Shown here piece after piece: positions 26,419-36,081 of a stretch of 64,000 bases of DNA; the first letter of the stretch is position 1, and each line of letters starts with the position of its first letter. The position numbers were made by a program, and so were the translations under genes. The stretch comes from Ligilactobacillus sp. WC1T17 (GTDB lineage Bacteria; Bacillota; Bacilli; Lactobacillales; Lactobacillaceae): assembly GCA_900110005.1 (NCBI GenBank), contig FOCC01000005.1, forward strand, positions 1 to 64,000. Direction: 5' to 3'. The notes beneath the pieces are model-generated. The model saw only the letters and a program-made list of their open reading frames with translations, had not been told where the DNA came from and ran no database searches.

Positions 26419-27783
26419 CTAAGCTAAAATACTGATTGTGCTGGTTGGTACTTGCTCTTCAGTCTTAGTTTCACTCGTTTCTTCTAAAACTGGTGCTTTT
26501 TGATAACCAGCTACGGTGCGCATTTGTCGCATAGCCTGATCTTGCCCAAATTGATGCGTTTGACCCTGGCTGTTAAAATTAAGCATATTGCCAAAATTTT
26601 GTTCATATTTAGGGGCTTTAACCACATTTTCAGTCTGCTTTTGTTCCGGCAGATTAAAAAGCTGATTAGCCTGACTAGTCGAACTTGTTTGAGCATTCCT
26701 CATAATCTGGTCTAATTTGCCAGTCACCGATTGCAATAGTTCTTTAGCTTGATAAGTTTGCACATTGAATTTCAAGGAAACACCCTGATCGCTAACTTGC
26801 ATCACAACTTTAACATTGCCCAATTTAGCCGGCGTTAACTGTAAGGTAATGGTTTTAACCTCGCCATTAGTCGATACCGTTGTTTGTGCTTTTTCCATCA
26901 ACGGCTGTGCAATTTGTTCAGCTACCTTATCAGCCGCTTGGGTTAATTGTGAACTAAAAGCCGCTTTAACCGCCGGCGAAGTACTTTGTGCCACTGTTTG
27001 GGCTTGCCCGCTTAAATTAGCTACTTGGTTCAAATCAACAGTTGCATCAACCGTATCCACTGCCAAATTAGGTTCGACGGTAATGTTATCCGCTGCTGCC
27101 GGTTGGTTCGTTTGCACATTGTTGACATTATTGGCTGCAGTTTGCACAGCTTGGCTGGTTAATTGATTCTGAGCTGCCTGACCCTGATTTTGATTCAAAT
27201 CAGGATTGCTATTTGTTTGACCTGATATATCATTAACAGCGTTTTGACCGCTGACAACCTGCGTTACATCCACAATGGAAACGGCCGTATCCTGACTAAC
27301 GTCCACATCTGTGTCTGTCTTCACATCGACAGTTGCATTTTCGCTTGCAGCATCTGTTTGCCCAGTTGGAGTTGTTTGCACAACTTGAGCTGCTGGCGGA
27401 TCTGCTATCGTTTGTACTTGATTAGCCAATAAAGCCGCTGCCTGCGTATCAGCATCTAACGTGGTTGTTTTCGCTTCTGAATTATCCGTTTGGTCTTTTA
27501 CGGTTTGCTCTTTAGCATCAGAAACTGTTTTTGTGGTGTCTTTTGTTACCGTTGCTGAAGTTGTGTTATCATCAGCTGTTTTAAGCTTAGTATCCGCATT
27601 ATCTGGATCTTGGTTCACCTTAGTCTTAGTTGACGTTTGCTTTTGCTTTTGCTTTGTCGCCGATGTTTGAGTCTTACTTTTAAAAATCTGCTTAAAGTTG
27701 TTCTTATCTGCACTACTAATGCTGCTGGTATTAGCTTGATAAGTAGCATCGGTATCAATCGTGTTTGCCACTGTTGGATTCAT
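26419..27783 (-). CDS. fliK: Flagellar hook-length control protein FliK
   Basis: 454 residues from the ATG at 27783 (AAAGGAGG upstream). The first 270 residues are low-complexity, rich in Thr, Gln, Asp and Asn, as expected for the exported ruler part. Residues about 310-390 form the conserved C-terminal domain (TITLQLTPAKLGNVKVVMQV). FliK measures the hook and triggers FlhB to change specificity. It lies between fliJ and flgD. Confidence 0.93.
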   Translation of the reverse strand: MNPTVANTIDTDATYQANTSSISSADKNNFKQIFKSKTQTSATKQKQKQTSTKTKVNQDPDNADTKLKTADDNTTSATVTKDTTKTVSDAKEQTVKDQTDNSEAKTTTLDADTQAAALLANQVQTIADPPAAQVVQTTPTGQTDAASENATVDVKTDTDVDVSQDTAVSIVDVTQVVSGQNAVNDISGQTNSNPDLNQNQGQAAQNQLTSQAVQTAANNVNNVQTNQPAAADNITVEPNLAVDTVDATVDLNQVANLSGQAQTVAQSTSPAVKAAFSSQLTQAADKVAEQIAQPLMEKAQTTVSTNGEVKTITLQLTPAKLGNVKVVMQVSDQGVSLKFNVQTYQAKELLQSVTGKLDQIMRNAQTSSTSQANQLFNLPEQKQTENVVKAPKYEQNFGNMLNFNSQGQTHQFGQDQAMRQMRTVAGYQKAPVLEETSETKTEEQVPTSTISILA

Positions 27784-27803
27784 TTTTTCACCTCCTTTCA
27801 ACG

Positions 27804-28229
27804 TTAATCTAGACTGTACTTAGGTCGGTTAGCCATCTCATCAAGCTGCTTTTGCTCTTCATGATTGGCTTCAAGCTGATATTCGGCCTTTTTCTTGTCA
27901 CGTAATTTTTCTAAAACTTTGCGCTCCCTTTGAGCTTCGACATATGCATTTAAAGTCTTTTGTTGCTCGCCATCAAGCTGTCTTAAATGCGCATTAGCCA
28001 TCATAATTTCATTGTCGAGCTGAGCTAAATAGCGGTGTTGTACCTGTAGACGTCCTAAGCTCAGTTCTCTGACATCCATCATATCGTGCTTTTCATGTCC
28101 CAAATCAACAATCAGTTGCTCTGTTTCATTAATTTGGCGTTGAACTTCAGCGAATTTGGCTTTTGCTTGTTCTTCCACTGTTAATCGATAATCAAGTACT
28201 TTTTGAAGTGAAAATTCAAATTTTTTCAT
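27804..28229 (-). CDS. fliJ: Flagellar export protein FliJ
   Basis: 141 residues, nearly all coiled coil. The N-terminal FEFSLQKVLDYRLTVEEQAK is the FliJ start. FliJ is the central stalk that couples the FliI ATPase to FlhA. It directly follows fliI. Confidence 0.93.
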   Translation of the reverse strand: MKKFEFSLQKVLDYRLTVEEQAKAKFAEVQRQINETEQLIVDLGHEKHDMMDVRELSLGRLQVQHRYLAQLDNEIMMANAHLRQLDGEQQKTLNAYVEAQRERKVLEKLRDKKKAEYQLEANHEEQKQLDEMANRPKYSLD

Positions 28230-28251
28230 CGCTATCTCCTCTCACACGGCT

Positions 28252-29601
28252 TTAGCCGGCCCATTGACCGTTAGGAATATCAGCAAATAAATTATGCAAT
28301 TTCTGCTCCGTCTCTTCAAAACTTGAAAATTCTTCAACCCGCTGTTTCAAAAAATCTTCAATCGGCACATGCAAGGAAACAGCGTAATCAATCACTGCAT
28401 TTGATCCTTTTTTATAAGCACCAATATCAATTAAATCTTTCGAATTGTTATAAACACCCATGTTTTCACGTACCTCGCCAGCCTCTTTATTGTGCTCGTC
28501 TGAAACTAAGCCCTTCATCAAACGGCTTAAACTGACCTGAACATCAATGGCTGGGTAATGGTTTTGCGCTGCGATTTGTCTAGATAAGACGATGTGGCCA
28601 TCCAAGATACCACGAACCGCATCAGCAATTGGTTCATTCATATCATCACCTTCAACCAAGACGGTATAAAAGGCCGTAATTGAACCCTTATCCGACATCC
28701 CACTGCGTTCCATCAATTTAGGTAATTCAGCAAAAACAGAAGGGGTATAACCTTTGGTTGTCGGAGGTTCGCCTGTCGAAAGGCCGATTTCTCTTTGCGC
28801 CATGGCAAAACGGGTTACAGAATCCATCATTAAAACAACTTTTTTGCCTTGATCCCGGAAATATTCCGCAATCGCTGTGGCTGTATGGGCACCTTTCAAG
28901 CGAACCAAAGGCGGTGTATCAGAGGTTGCACAAACGACCACAGATTTGGCATAGCCGTCTGGACCCAAATCTTTTTCGATAAATTCCTTTACTTCACGAC
29001 CACGTTCACCAATTAAACCGATAACAATCACATCCGCTTGGCAATAGCGGGCTATCATCCCAAGCAAGGTGCTTTTACCAACCCCTGACCCGGCAAAAAT
29101 CCCCATTCTTTGGCCTTCGCCAACCGTTAACAGGCCATCAATGGCTCTAACACCTGTTGGCAAAATATTTGAAATTGGCTTGCGTTTGAAAGGATTGGGC
29201 GAATCATGAATAACCGGATATTCGACGAGCTTACTCTCATCGATATCATCCGCTTCAAACGGGCGCCCCAACCCGTCTAAGGTATGGCCTAGAAGTTGCG
29301 GTCCTACCTTAACTTGCAGAGTTTTACCAGTCGGTTTCACCACACAACCCGGTCCAATGCCTTCAAGTTCATCTAAAGGCATCAAAAGGACCGTTTGTTT
29401 AACAAAGCCTACCACTTCAGCCGGGGTAACTTTATGCCCGCCCTTAACTACAACATCGCAGATTTCACCGACAAATACGCTTAAGCCTTCAGCTTTAATA
29501 ATCAAGCCTACAACTTCGCTAACCTTGCCATAAGTTGTATAAAATTTGTGACGCTCGGCTTTTTTTAAATATTTATCTGTCGGAAAAAGCAATTCTACCA
29601 T
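28252..29601 (-). CDS. fliI: Flagellum-specific ATPase FliI
   Basis: 449 residues. Walker A GIFAGSGVGKSTLLGM, the DVIVIGLIGERGREVKEFI segment, Walker B VVLMMDSVTRFAMAQREIGL and the PSVFAELPKLMERSG block are all intact. It is the hexameric F1-beta-like ATPase of the export apparatus, regulated by FliH. Confidence 0.97.
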   Translation of the reverse strand: MVELLFPTDKYLKKAERHKFYTTYGKVSEVVGLIIKAEGLSVFVGEICDVVVKGGHKVTPAEVVGFVKQTVLLMPLDELEGIGPGCVVKPTGKTLQVKVGPQLLGHTLDGLGRPFEADDIDESKLVEYPVIHDSPNPFKRKPISNILPTGVRAIDGLLTVGEGQRMGIFAGSGVGKSTLLGMIARYCQADVIVIGLIGERGREVKEFIEKDLGPDGYAKSVVVCATSDTPPLVRLKGAHTATAIAEYFRDQGKKVVLMMDSVTRFAMAQREIGLSTGEPPTTKGYTPSVFAELPKLMERSGMSDKGSITAFYTVLVEGDDMNEPIADAVRGILDGHIVLSRQIAAQNHYPAIDVQVSLSRLMKGLVSDEHNKEAGEVRENMGVYNNSKDLIDIGAYKKGSNAVIDYAVSLHVPIEDFLKQRVEEFSSFEETEQKLHNLFADIPNGQWAG

Positions 29602-29603
29602 GA

Positions 29604-30371
29604 TTAATCTTCCTTATCTTTTTCGTCAAGGCTTTGTAAAAAAAGTTCCAGTTCTTTTTGAATATCAACAGTTACAAATGATTCATTGGACTCAAGCTTA
29701 ACTTCGCCTAAACCAAGGGCATCATCATCTAAAACCGAATAGCGCAGGTTAGGAATTTCCTGGTGCATTTTTCCCATGCGGTCGCTTAATGGTTCATGAT
29801 ACCGGCTATTAGCTCTAATAATCAGCATCTCATCTGGTTTTTCAAACTCAACCAAAACCGGATTAATCACATCCACAATCATTTCAGGCTTAAGTTCCAA
29901 CTGCTTTTTGAGCAAGACTTCGGCCATCTTAATCGAAAATTCACGCATTTGCGCCTCTTTTTCCTGCGCCAGTCTCTGACAATCAGCCGTTGTTTGGTTA
30001 AGATTTTTTTGCTCTTGATCAATGATTTTTTGTGCTTCATTTAATCCTGCTTGGTAACCGTCTTGATACCCCTGCTGCTGACCAGCTTTGTATCCTTGTT
30101 CTTGCGCCTTTTGTTGAATAACTTCAGCTTCTTTTTTGGCCTTAGCAAGCGAATCTTTTTCCATTTGCGCTAACTTTTGCTTATGTTCAAGCTCAATTTT
30201 AGCTAAACGCTGATTGTTTTTAGCAAATCTTCTTTCTTCCTCGCTAAGTAATTCAGCTTCTTTGGGATCAATTACTTGAGGAACTTCAACTTTGGTGACA
30301 ATTTCCTTACCTTCCCCAGGTTTAACCGCTGAATTTTTAACTATGCTGCTGCGATTACTTGACCACTGCAT
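29604..30371 (-). CDS. fliH: Flagellar assembly protein FliH
   Basis: 255 residues from the ATG at 30371, which has AAGAGG eight bases upstream and overlaps fliG by 17 bases. A long Glu/Lys/Gln coiled coil with GxxxG-like spacing (QGYKAGQQQGYQDGYQAGLN) precedes the C-terminal FliI-binding domain. FliH anchors FliI to the C-ring and holds it inactive until docking. Confidence 0.93.
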   Translation of the reverse strand: MQWSSNRSSIVKNSAVKPGEGKEIVTKVEVPQVIDPKEAELLSEEERRFAKNNQRLAKIELEHKQKLAQMEKDSLAKAKKEAEVIQQKAQEQGYKAGQQQGYQDGYQAGLNEAQKIIDQEQKNLNQTTADCQRLAQEKEAQMREFSIKMAEVLLKKQLELKPEMIVDVINPVLVEFEKPDEMLIIRANSRYHEPLSDRMGKMHQEIPNLRYSVLDDDALGLGEVKLESNESFVTVDIQKELELFLQSLDEKDKED

Positions 30372-31359
30372 CTTGATCGCCTCTTCCGATGTAAATCTCG
30401 CCTGCATCGTCTAAGCGGCGGATAACTGCAACAATCTTTTGTTGAGCTTCTTCGACTGAAGACAACCGAACTGGCCCCATGTATTCCAAATCTTCGCGGA
30501 TATTGTCGGCCGCACGTGATGAAATATTTTGGAACAGGAATTCTTTGATATCGTCGGAAGCACCCTTGAGGGCAAGTTCCAAAACATCGTTTGGCACATC
30601 GCGCAATACTTTTTGCACATCGCGTGGTTCCAAGGTACTGATATCGTCGAAGGTAAAGAGGTTGGCTTTGACTTCGGCACCAAGTTCCGGTTGGCGTTTT
30701 TCCAAATCGTCGATAATATTCTTTTCGGTACTGCGGCTGGCAGCATTGAGGATGTTGACCAAAGTATTGACCCCACCGACTTTTTCGGCTTCAACTTCAT
30801 CAAAACTGGTAAACTTGGTCTTCATCACATCTTCAATTGCCTTGATAACCCAGGGTGAAGTGGATGAAATCGAACCAATGCGTTCTGCAACTTCAGCTTG
30901 CAATTCATTCGGAAGTTCTGAAATCATGCTGGCAGCCTTATCTGGCTGCAAATAGCATAAGATGAGGGCAATGGTTTGTGGCTGTTCATCCAAAAGCAAG
31001 TTCAAAAGTTGCTTTTCATCAGCCTTGCGCGCAATATCAAAAGGCCTTTCCCGCAATTGAATTTGATTTAAAATATCAATAACTTCTTTAGCACGTTGTG
31101 GACCTAAGGCTTGGTTAAGCAAATTTCTAGCGTAATCAATCCCGCCATCCAGTACATACTGACGTGCTTGAGCTGTATTGACAAAATCGTTCATAACCTG
31201 ATCACGTTCTTCAGGTGAAACATAATCGGTATTGGCGATTTCATAACTGACCTGTTGAATCATTGATTCTGGCAGTTGTTTCATAATTTTAGATGAGGTT
31301 TCTGACCCCAACGCAATCATCAAGATTGCTGCCTTTTTTATCCCCGTTAATTCAGCCAT
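30355..31359 (-). CDS. fliG: Flagellar motor switch protein FliG
   Basis: 334 residues. N-terminal KKAAILMIALGSETSSKIMK binds FliF; the middle EHPQT-like motif appears as DEQPQTIALILCYLQPDKAA; the C-terminal torque helix carries alternating charges (ALKGASDDIKEFLFQNISSR and AADNIREDLEYMG). FliG transmits stator force and direction changes. It follows fliF. Confidence 0.97.
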   Translation of the reverse strand: MAELTGIKKAAILMIALGSETSSKIMKQLPESMIQQVSYEIANTDYVSPEERDQVMNDFVNTAQARQYVLDGGIDYARNLLNQALGPQRAKEVIDILNQIQLRERPFDIARKADEKQLLNLLLDEQPQTIALILCYLQPDKAASMISELPNELQAEVAERIGSISSTSPWVIKAIEDVMKTKFTSFDEVEAEKVGGVNTLVNILNAASRSTEKNIIDDLEKRQPELGAEVKANLFTFDDISTLEPRDVQKVLRDVPNDVLELALKGASDDIKEFLFQNISSRAADNIREDLEYMGPVRLSSVEEAQQKIVAVIRRLDDAGEIYIGRGDQDAVVK

Positions 31360-31372
31360 CTACTCAAACACC

Positions 31373-32980
31373 TCACTTTTTATTGTTATTTCCGTTAGCC
31401 ATGCTTTCCTTGACCCAAGCGGTAATCAAATCAGCTGCCACGTCCGGATGGGATTCAGCATAAACTTTAGCTTTTTGTTCATTTGAATCAACCTGGCGCC
31501 GTTTTGCTTCATTTTCACGTTCACGCCGTTCAATTTCAGCTTGAGCTTCTGCTTGAGCTGCTTGAGCTTGGGCATCGTCTTCCTCATCTTCACCAGTAAC
31601 ATCAACGTCATAGTCATCATCATAGTACTCTTCTTCCTCTTCTTCAGCTCGACGACGGCGCCGAATTAAGATAAAGGCTAAAATACCTAAAGCAACTACA
31701 ACCCCAGCAATGATACCGCCAATAAGCCACCAATTGGTTTGAGCCTTTTTAGCTTTCGTAGCAGCTTTCTTCTTAGCTGACTTTTGTCGAGCAAAGTTGA
31801 CAGCCTGCACTTGTACCGTATCACCACGAGCTTGATCATAACCCAAAGCTCCTTGAACCAGTCGCCGAATACTGCGCCGGTCACCAGCAGATAAATCACC
31901 GTCAATTACCACAGAACTGGTCAAACGGTTGATTGACCCCGGTGCATTAATCACCTTGGTAATTTCGGTATTAAGTTCATTATTAACAGTTCGACTGTAA
32001 GTAGCGTTGCTGCCATCACTGCCGTTATAAACGTTATCGACGTTATCGTTGACTGCACCGGTTTGAGCCTGCGTTACGGTCGTATTATTGCCGCTAGCTT
32101 GAACATTTTCACTTCTAACTTGTGGATTGCTGTATTTAGTAGTCTTGCTTTGGATGGCATTGAAGTTTAAATCAGCATTGACTGAAACACGAATCTTATT
32201 AGTCCCAACAATCGGTTCAATCAACTTCAAAATCTTCTTTTCCATCTGTTTTTCGTATTGACGTTCGAGCTTCATATACTTGCTAGTAGCGGTTGTACTA
32301 TCGCTTGAACTGTCGCTCTTATTCAAGACTTTGCCTGATTGATCAACCACTTTAACGTTGGTTTTGTTCAAGTTAGGTACTGCGCCAACTGTTAAAGCCA
32401 CAATCCCTTGTACAGCATCATTTGAAATCGAACCATTTTTAAGGGTCAACACAATTGAGGCCTTAGCTTTTTTACTGTTTGAACTGTCAAAAACATTGTC
32501 GCTGGAAGCCATGGTCAAATTAACCTTAGCCTTGCTGACATCATCTAAAGCTTCAATCGACTTTTCCAATTCGCCAGTCAAAGCTCTTTGATACATAATT
32601 TTACGGTCTGAATCAGTTGTCATAACATTTGAAGAATCAAACAATTCAAACCCTTTCGAACTGCTTGGCAATTTATTATCTACCGCTAAATCAATCCGCA
32701 ATTGGTCAACCTTGGTTTTATCAACCAGAATGGTTGTCCCGTTATCGGCTAATTTATAGCTAACATTATCTGATTCTAATTGTTGTGTGATAGTCCCAGC
32801 GTCGCCTTGGCTTAAATTAGAGAACAAAACACTGTATTGCACCCGTGTATTTAAGTAGTAGGCCACACCGCCTATCGTAATTAAACTGACTAGGCCTAGA
32901 ATAATAGCAATTTTCACTAGACGGCTTAAAGAGCTCCATCTAGCTCTTAATGCTTCTAAAGCCTCTCTTACTCTATCCAC
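31373..32980 (-). CDS. fliF: Flagellar MS-ring protein FliF
   Basis: 535 residues from a GTG with AGGGGG upstream. Membrane span 1 (about 20-42), ring-building motifs (YSVLFSNLSQGDAGTITQQL, YQRALTGELEKSIEALDDVS), a variable Ser/Thr/Asn region, span 2 (WWLIGGIIAGVVVALGILAF) and an acidic FliG-binding tail occur in order. The MS-ring is the base on which rod, C-ring and export gate are built. Confidence 0.97.
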   Translation of the reverse strand: MDRVREALEALRARWSSLSRLVKIAIILGLVSLITIGGVAYYLNTRVQYSVLFSNLSQGDAGTITQQLESDNVSYKLADNGTTILVDKTKVDQLRIDLAVDNKLPSSSKGFELFDSSNVMTTDSDRKIMYQRALTGELEKSIEALDDVSKAKVNLTMASSDNVFDSSNSKKAKASIVLTLKNGSISNDAVQGIVALTVGAVPNLNKTNVKVVDQSGKVLNKSDSSSDSTTATSKYMKLERQYEKQMEKKILKLIEPIVGTNKIRVSVNADLNFNAIQSKTTKYSNPQVRSENVQASGNNTTVTQAQTGAVNDNVDNVYNGSDGSNATYSRTVNNELNTEITKVINAPGSINRLTSSVVIDGDLSAGDRRSIRRLVQGALGYDQARGDTVQVQAVNFARQKSAKKKAATKAKKAQTNWWLIGGIIAGVVVALGILAFILIRRRRRAEEEEEEYYDDDYDVDVTGEDEEDDAQAQAAQAEAQAEIERRERENEAKRRQVDSNEQKAKVYAESHPDVAADLITAWVKESMANGNNNKK

Positions 32981-33002
32981 TAATGTTACCCCCTGCTAAC
33001 AA

Positions 33003-33326
33003 CTAAAACTGCATATTCTTGATGTCACTATAAGCTTCAACGACTTTATTTCTAACTTGTACAGCCGTTTCCAATGACAATTGTGCTTCAGTCATCTTCA
33101 CCATAACGCTGCCAAGGTCGTTTTCAGTACCTGAGACCATTCCGTTGGTAGCGCTATCCATGGTGTTCATATTGTTATTCAAAGTTGAAATAGCATTTTG
33201 CAAAATATCGCCAAAAGATGTCGCTGAAGTTTTAGATGCGCTTTGACTGTTAGTGTCAAGCCCCGTAATCTTAGCTAATTGATTTTGATAATTTTCTAAA
33301 CCTGAAATTGAATTAATTGAACTCAT
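33003..33326 (-). CDS. fliE: Flagellar hook-basal body complex protein FliE
   Basis: 107 residues. SATSFGDILQNAISTLNNNM and MVKMTEAQLSLETAVQVRNK match FliE, which joins the rod to the MS-ring. It lies between flgC and fliF as in Bacillus. Confidence 0.95.
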   Translation of the reverse strand: MSSINSISGLENYQNQLAKITGLDTNSQSASKTSATSFGDILQNAISTLNNNMNTMDSATNGMVSGTENDLGSVMVKMTEAQLSLETAVQVRNKVVEAYSDIKNMQF

Positions 33327-33344
33327 ATGCTTTCTCCTCTAAAA

Positions 33345-33764
33345 CTAGTCTTTAGAAATTTCTAATGCCTTTTTCAAAATGGTCTTATTGGCTTCACTAG
33401 AAGAAACATTTGCCTGATAAGTCCGCATAGCCTGAATCATATCGACCATTTCATCAGCCATGTTAACATTTGGAAATTCAACATAGCCGTTTTCATTTGC
33501 GTCAGGATTATCAGGATCATACGTTAATTTAGTCGTATCATCTTGAGCAATATTGGTTACTTTAACACCAGCATGTGTTAAGTAATTAGCCCCTTCAGCT
33601 TGTTTCAGATTTTCGGAAAATTCAACGGTCTCTTTTTTATAAGGACCGCCTTCAGCAGTTCTGGTTGTATTAACATTAGAAATATTATTTGAAGCCACAT
33701 CAAGCTTCAAACGTTCTAGTGAAAGCCCACTGGCATTAATTTGAAGTCCGTTAAAAATGCTCAT
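33345..33764 (-). CDS. flgC: Flagellar proximal rod protein FlgC
   Basis: 139 residues. LQINASGLSLERLKLDVASN, NISNVNTTRTAEGGPYK and the C-terminal VNMADEMVDMIQAMRTYQAN are the FlgC pattern. Ribosome site AGGAGG. It follows flgB. Confidence 0.96.
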   Translation of the reverse strand: MSIFNGLQINASGLSLERLKLDVASNNISNVNTTRTAEGGPYKKETVEFSENLKQAEGANYLTHAGVKVTNIAQDDTTKLTYDPDNPDANENGYVEFPNVNMADEMVDMIQAMRTYQANVSSSEANKTILKKALEISKD

Positions 33765-33775
33765 TTAAATACCTC

Positions 33776-34141
33776 CTAATGTGTTACCACATAATTCATC
33801 ATGCTATAACGCCCGTTGAGTTGTGATGTGAGCGCACTGTAATATAAGCTGTTTTGAGCTTGATTAACCATTTCAGTATCGATATCAACGTTGTTTCCAT
33901 TCTTAGAAAAACCGGTACTTCTTGAAGTAACATAAGCTACATCACTTCCGCCTGGCTGCATGTGATTTTTGTGTGTTTCCGTTAAGCTCATACCATTCAT
34001 AGCTTGCGATAATTGACTTTCGAAAACAACACGTTGGGCTTTATAATTTGGAGTATTAACATTGGCAATATTATTAGAAATGAGCTCTGAACGGGTTTGT
34101 GAAACGTTCAAAGCTGTTTTAAGTAAACCGTAAGTATCCAT
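33776..34141 (-). CDS. flgB: Flagellar proximal rod protein FlgB
   Basis: 121 residues from the ATG at 34141 with GGGAGG upstream; an earlier TTG is unlikely. ALNVSQTRSELISNNIANVN and PNYKAQRVVFESQL are typical. It is the first gene of the roughly 35-gene fla/che operon, behind a candidate vegetative promoter at 34265-34293. Confidence 0.96.
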   Translation of the reverse strand: MDTYGLLKTALNVSQTRSELISNNIANVNTPNYKAQRVVFESQLSQAMNGMSLTETHKNHMQPGGSDVAYVTSRSTGFSKNGNNVDIDTEMVNQAQNSLYYSALTSQLNGRYSMMNYVVTH

Positions 34142-34411
34142 ACTTTTTCCTCCCAAAATAAACTTAACTACTAACTGACTTTGATGTCTTTTTTAACTAA
34201 CTTTAAGCCTTAAATTAAAAAATATACATTAGGGCTATATTACTAATTTAATTATGACATAGCGATTATAATTTCATAGGTCTATTAGTTGAAATATTAT
34301 TTAATAAAAACTTATTTTAGGCTTAAATATATGTCTTTTTTTTGAATTTTTTATGTTCTTTTAAAAACGTTTGCACGCATCGTCTCCGCTGCGCTTTTTG
34401 CTGAAAATAAA
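34142..34411 (-). promoter_or_regulatory. Promoter region of the fla/che operon
   Basis: This noncoding stretch is AT-rich. The best SigA-type promoter on the minus strand is TTCAAC (34293-34288), 17 bases, TATAAT (34270-34265), leaving a leader of about 120 bases before flgB. The -10 is perfect and the -35 is weak, which suggests activator control. No sigma-28 box was seen, as expected for the early operon. TTAGTTAG-like spacers lie in the leader. Confidence 0.5.
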
Positions 34412-34440
34412 AAAAGAAAGCCTCTAGGCTTTCTTTTAAT
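34412..34440 (-). terminator. Bidirectional terminator after motB
   Basis: GAAAGCC (34416-34422), loop TCTA and GGCTTTC (34427-34433) are flanked by A and T runs, two bases after the motB stop. It separates motAB from the fla/che promoter. Confidence 0.88.
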
Positions 34441-34441
34441 T

Positions 34442-35257
34442 TTAACTGTTAGTTCTTTGAATAATAATTTCAACCCGCCGGTTTTGCGCTCTACCAGCAG
34501 CCGTTGAATTTGAAGCTTTGGGATTATTTTCTCCATAAGCTTGAATGGAAACTTTGCTTTGTGAAATCGCTCCCTGGGAGACAAAATACCGCATAACCGT
34601 TAAAGCACGTGCTGAACTCAATTCCCAGTTAGAAGGATACTTAGCAGTATTAGACGGTACATTATCGGTATATCCGGCAATCACAACCGGATTGCTGTTA
34701 ACTTTTTTAATATCCGGCACTAATTTCGAAAGCATCGTCTTAACCGATGAAGTCAAGTCAGCTGAGCCTGAATTAAATAAGATATTTGACGACAAGGTGA
34801 GGTGAATCCCGTCACTTTCAACAGAAACCGATGCATTCGCCGAATTACCGCTCGCCTTAATATCACTCTGCAAATTTTGAGCAACCTGCTTTAATTGCTG
34901 TGTTTCTTTTTGCTCTCTCAAGCTTGATTCGGTTGCTTTTTCACTTGATTCAGCAGCTTCTTTGGAGGTTAAAGAAGAACTGGAAGAATTATCCGAGTCA
35001 GCACCACTGGTAGCACTCGCTGTTGATTTGCCCGTATCGATAACACTATTGGTTGCAGCGCCGCTGTTAACCGGATTTAAGGCCATTACCTGGTTAAATT
35101 CCGTCTTCAAAGCGTTAAATTTAGTCGAATCAACATTGGACATCGCAGCCACAACGATAAACAGCCCTAAAAGAAGCGTCAGCATATCTGAATATGGCAG
35201 CAACCAGCCTTCACCCACTCCCTCTTCTTGGTGTTGTTGTTTTTTCCTTCTAGCCAC
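34442..35257 (-). CDS. motB: Flagellar stator protein MotB
   Basis: 271 residues from a GTG with AGGAGG upstream. One membrane span follows a basic start; the proton-path Asp is in LLPYSDMLTLLLGLFIV. A Ser-rich linker leads to the C-terminal OmpA-like peptidoglycan-binding domain (VIAGYTDNVPSNTAKYPSNW, ELSSARAL). With MotA it forms the proton-driven stator anchored to the wall. Confidence 0.96.
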   Translation of the reverse strand: MARRKKQQHQEEGVGEGWLLPYSDMLTLLLGLFIVVAAMSNVDSTKFNALKTEFNQVMALNPVNSGAATNSVIDTGKSTASATSGADSDNSSSSSLTSKEAAESSEKATESSLREQKETQQLKQVAQNLQSDIKASGNSANASVSVESDGIHLTLSSNILFNSGSADLTSSVKTMLSKLVPDIKKVNSNPVVIAGYTDNVPSNTAKYPSNWELSSARALTVMRYFVSQGAISQSKVSIQAYGENNPKASNSTAAGRAQNRRVEIIIQRTNS

Positions 35258-35268
35258 GCAAATCCCTC

Positions 35269-36039
35269 CTATTCTTCATCAGCCTCTTTACGCATTGCTG
35301 GTGGAATTTGTGCATAAAGCTTTTGTTCAATGATTTTAGCTGAATGACCGGCTTGAATATCCATCACGCCTTCAATAATCATATTTTTCAGCAAAACTTC
35401 TTCTTGGCTCTTGGTTTCCAAACGAGTTCCAAAAGGAATCATAACCAAGTAACCCAAGAAAATACCCATGATAGTGGCAACAAAGGCGGACGCAATCATT
35501 GGCCCTAATTTGTTGATATCAGACAGGTTGCCTAAAGCACCAATCAGCCCAATGGCAGCCCCCATAACCCCTAAAGTAGGTGAAGTGGCACCAGCACTTT
35601 TGAATAAACCAGACATCCGGCGGTGACGCCCTTCCATAGCTTCGACTTCAACTTCCAATAAATCACGGATTTGTTCAGCTTCAGCCCCGTCAACCACTAG
35701 TTCCAAGCCTTTTTTCATAAAAGGATCTTCCAACTCATTAACCGGTGCTTCCAAAGCTAACAAGCCTTCACGCCGAGCAATATTTGACAATTCAACCAGC
35801 TTTTCAATTGCTGAATTAAAATCAGGATGTTTATTTGAAAAAAGCACTCCAAAGGTCTTTGGCAAACGCTTGATATCTTCCATGGTGTATGATGCCATTG
35901 TAGCTGCAATGGTACCGCCAAAGATGATAACAGCAACTTCACCGTTAATCAGCATGGCAACACTGGCACCTTTCAACAGTAAGGCTGCAACAATACATAT
36001 ACCCCCAAGTACCAAACCAATTATCAGAAATATATCCAT
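35269..36039 (-). CDS. motA: Flagellar stator protein MotA
   Basis: 256 residues with four membrane spans (about 1-20, 30-50, 150-170, 180-200) and the cytoplasmic loop that touches FliG. The MGAAIGLIGALGNLSDI block and FVATIMGIFLGYLVMIPFGT helix are conserved. It is first of the motAB pair, behind its own sigma-28 promoter. Confidence 0.96.
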   Translation of the reverse strand: MDIFLIIGLVLGGICIVAALLLKGASVAMLINGEVAVIIFGGTIAATMASYTMEDIKRLPKTFGVLFSNKHPDFNSAIEKLVELSNIARREGLLALEAPVNELEDPFMKKGLELVVDGAEAEQIRDLLEVEVEAMEGRHRRMSGLFKSAGATSPTLGVMGAAIGLIGALGNLSDINKLGPMIASAFVATIMGIFLGYLVMIPFGTRLETKSQEEVLLKNMIIEGVMDIQAGHSAKIIEQKLYAQIPPAMRKEADEE

Positions 36040-36081
36040 ACTATTCTTCCCTCCATAACTAACTGAAATACTTTATTCTCT

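Noticed and set aside
34362-34376. cre-like sequence around AAAACGTTT upstream of the fla/che promoter
   Set aside because: Two or more mismatches at key positions and location beyond the promoter, next to the motB terminator; not convincing.
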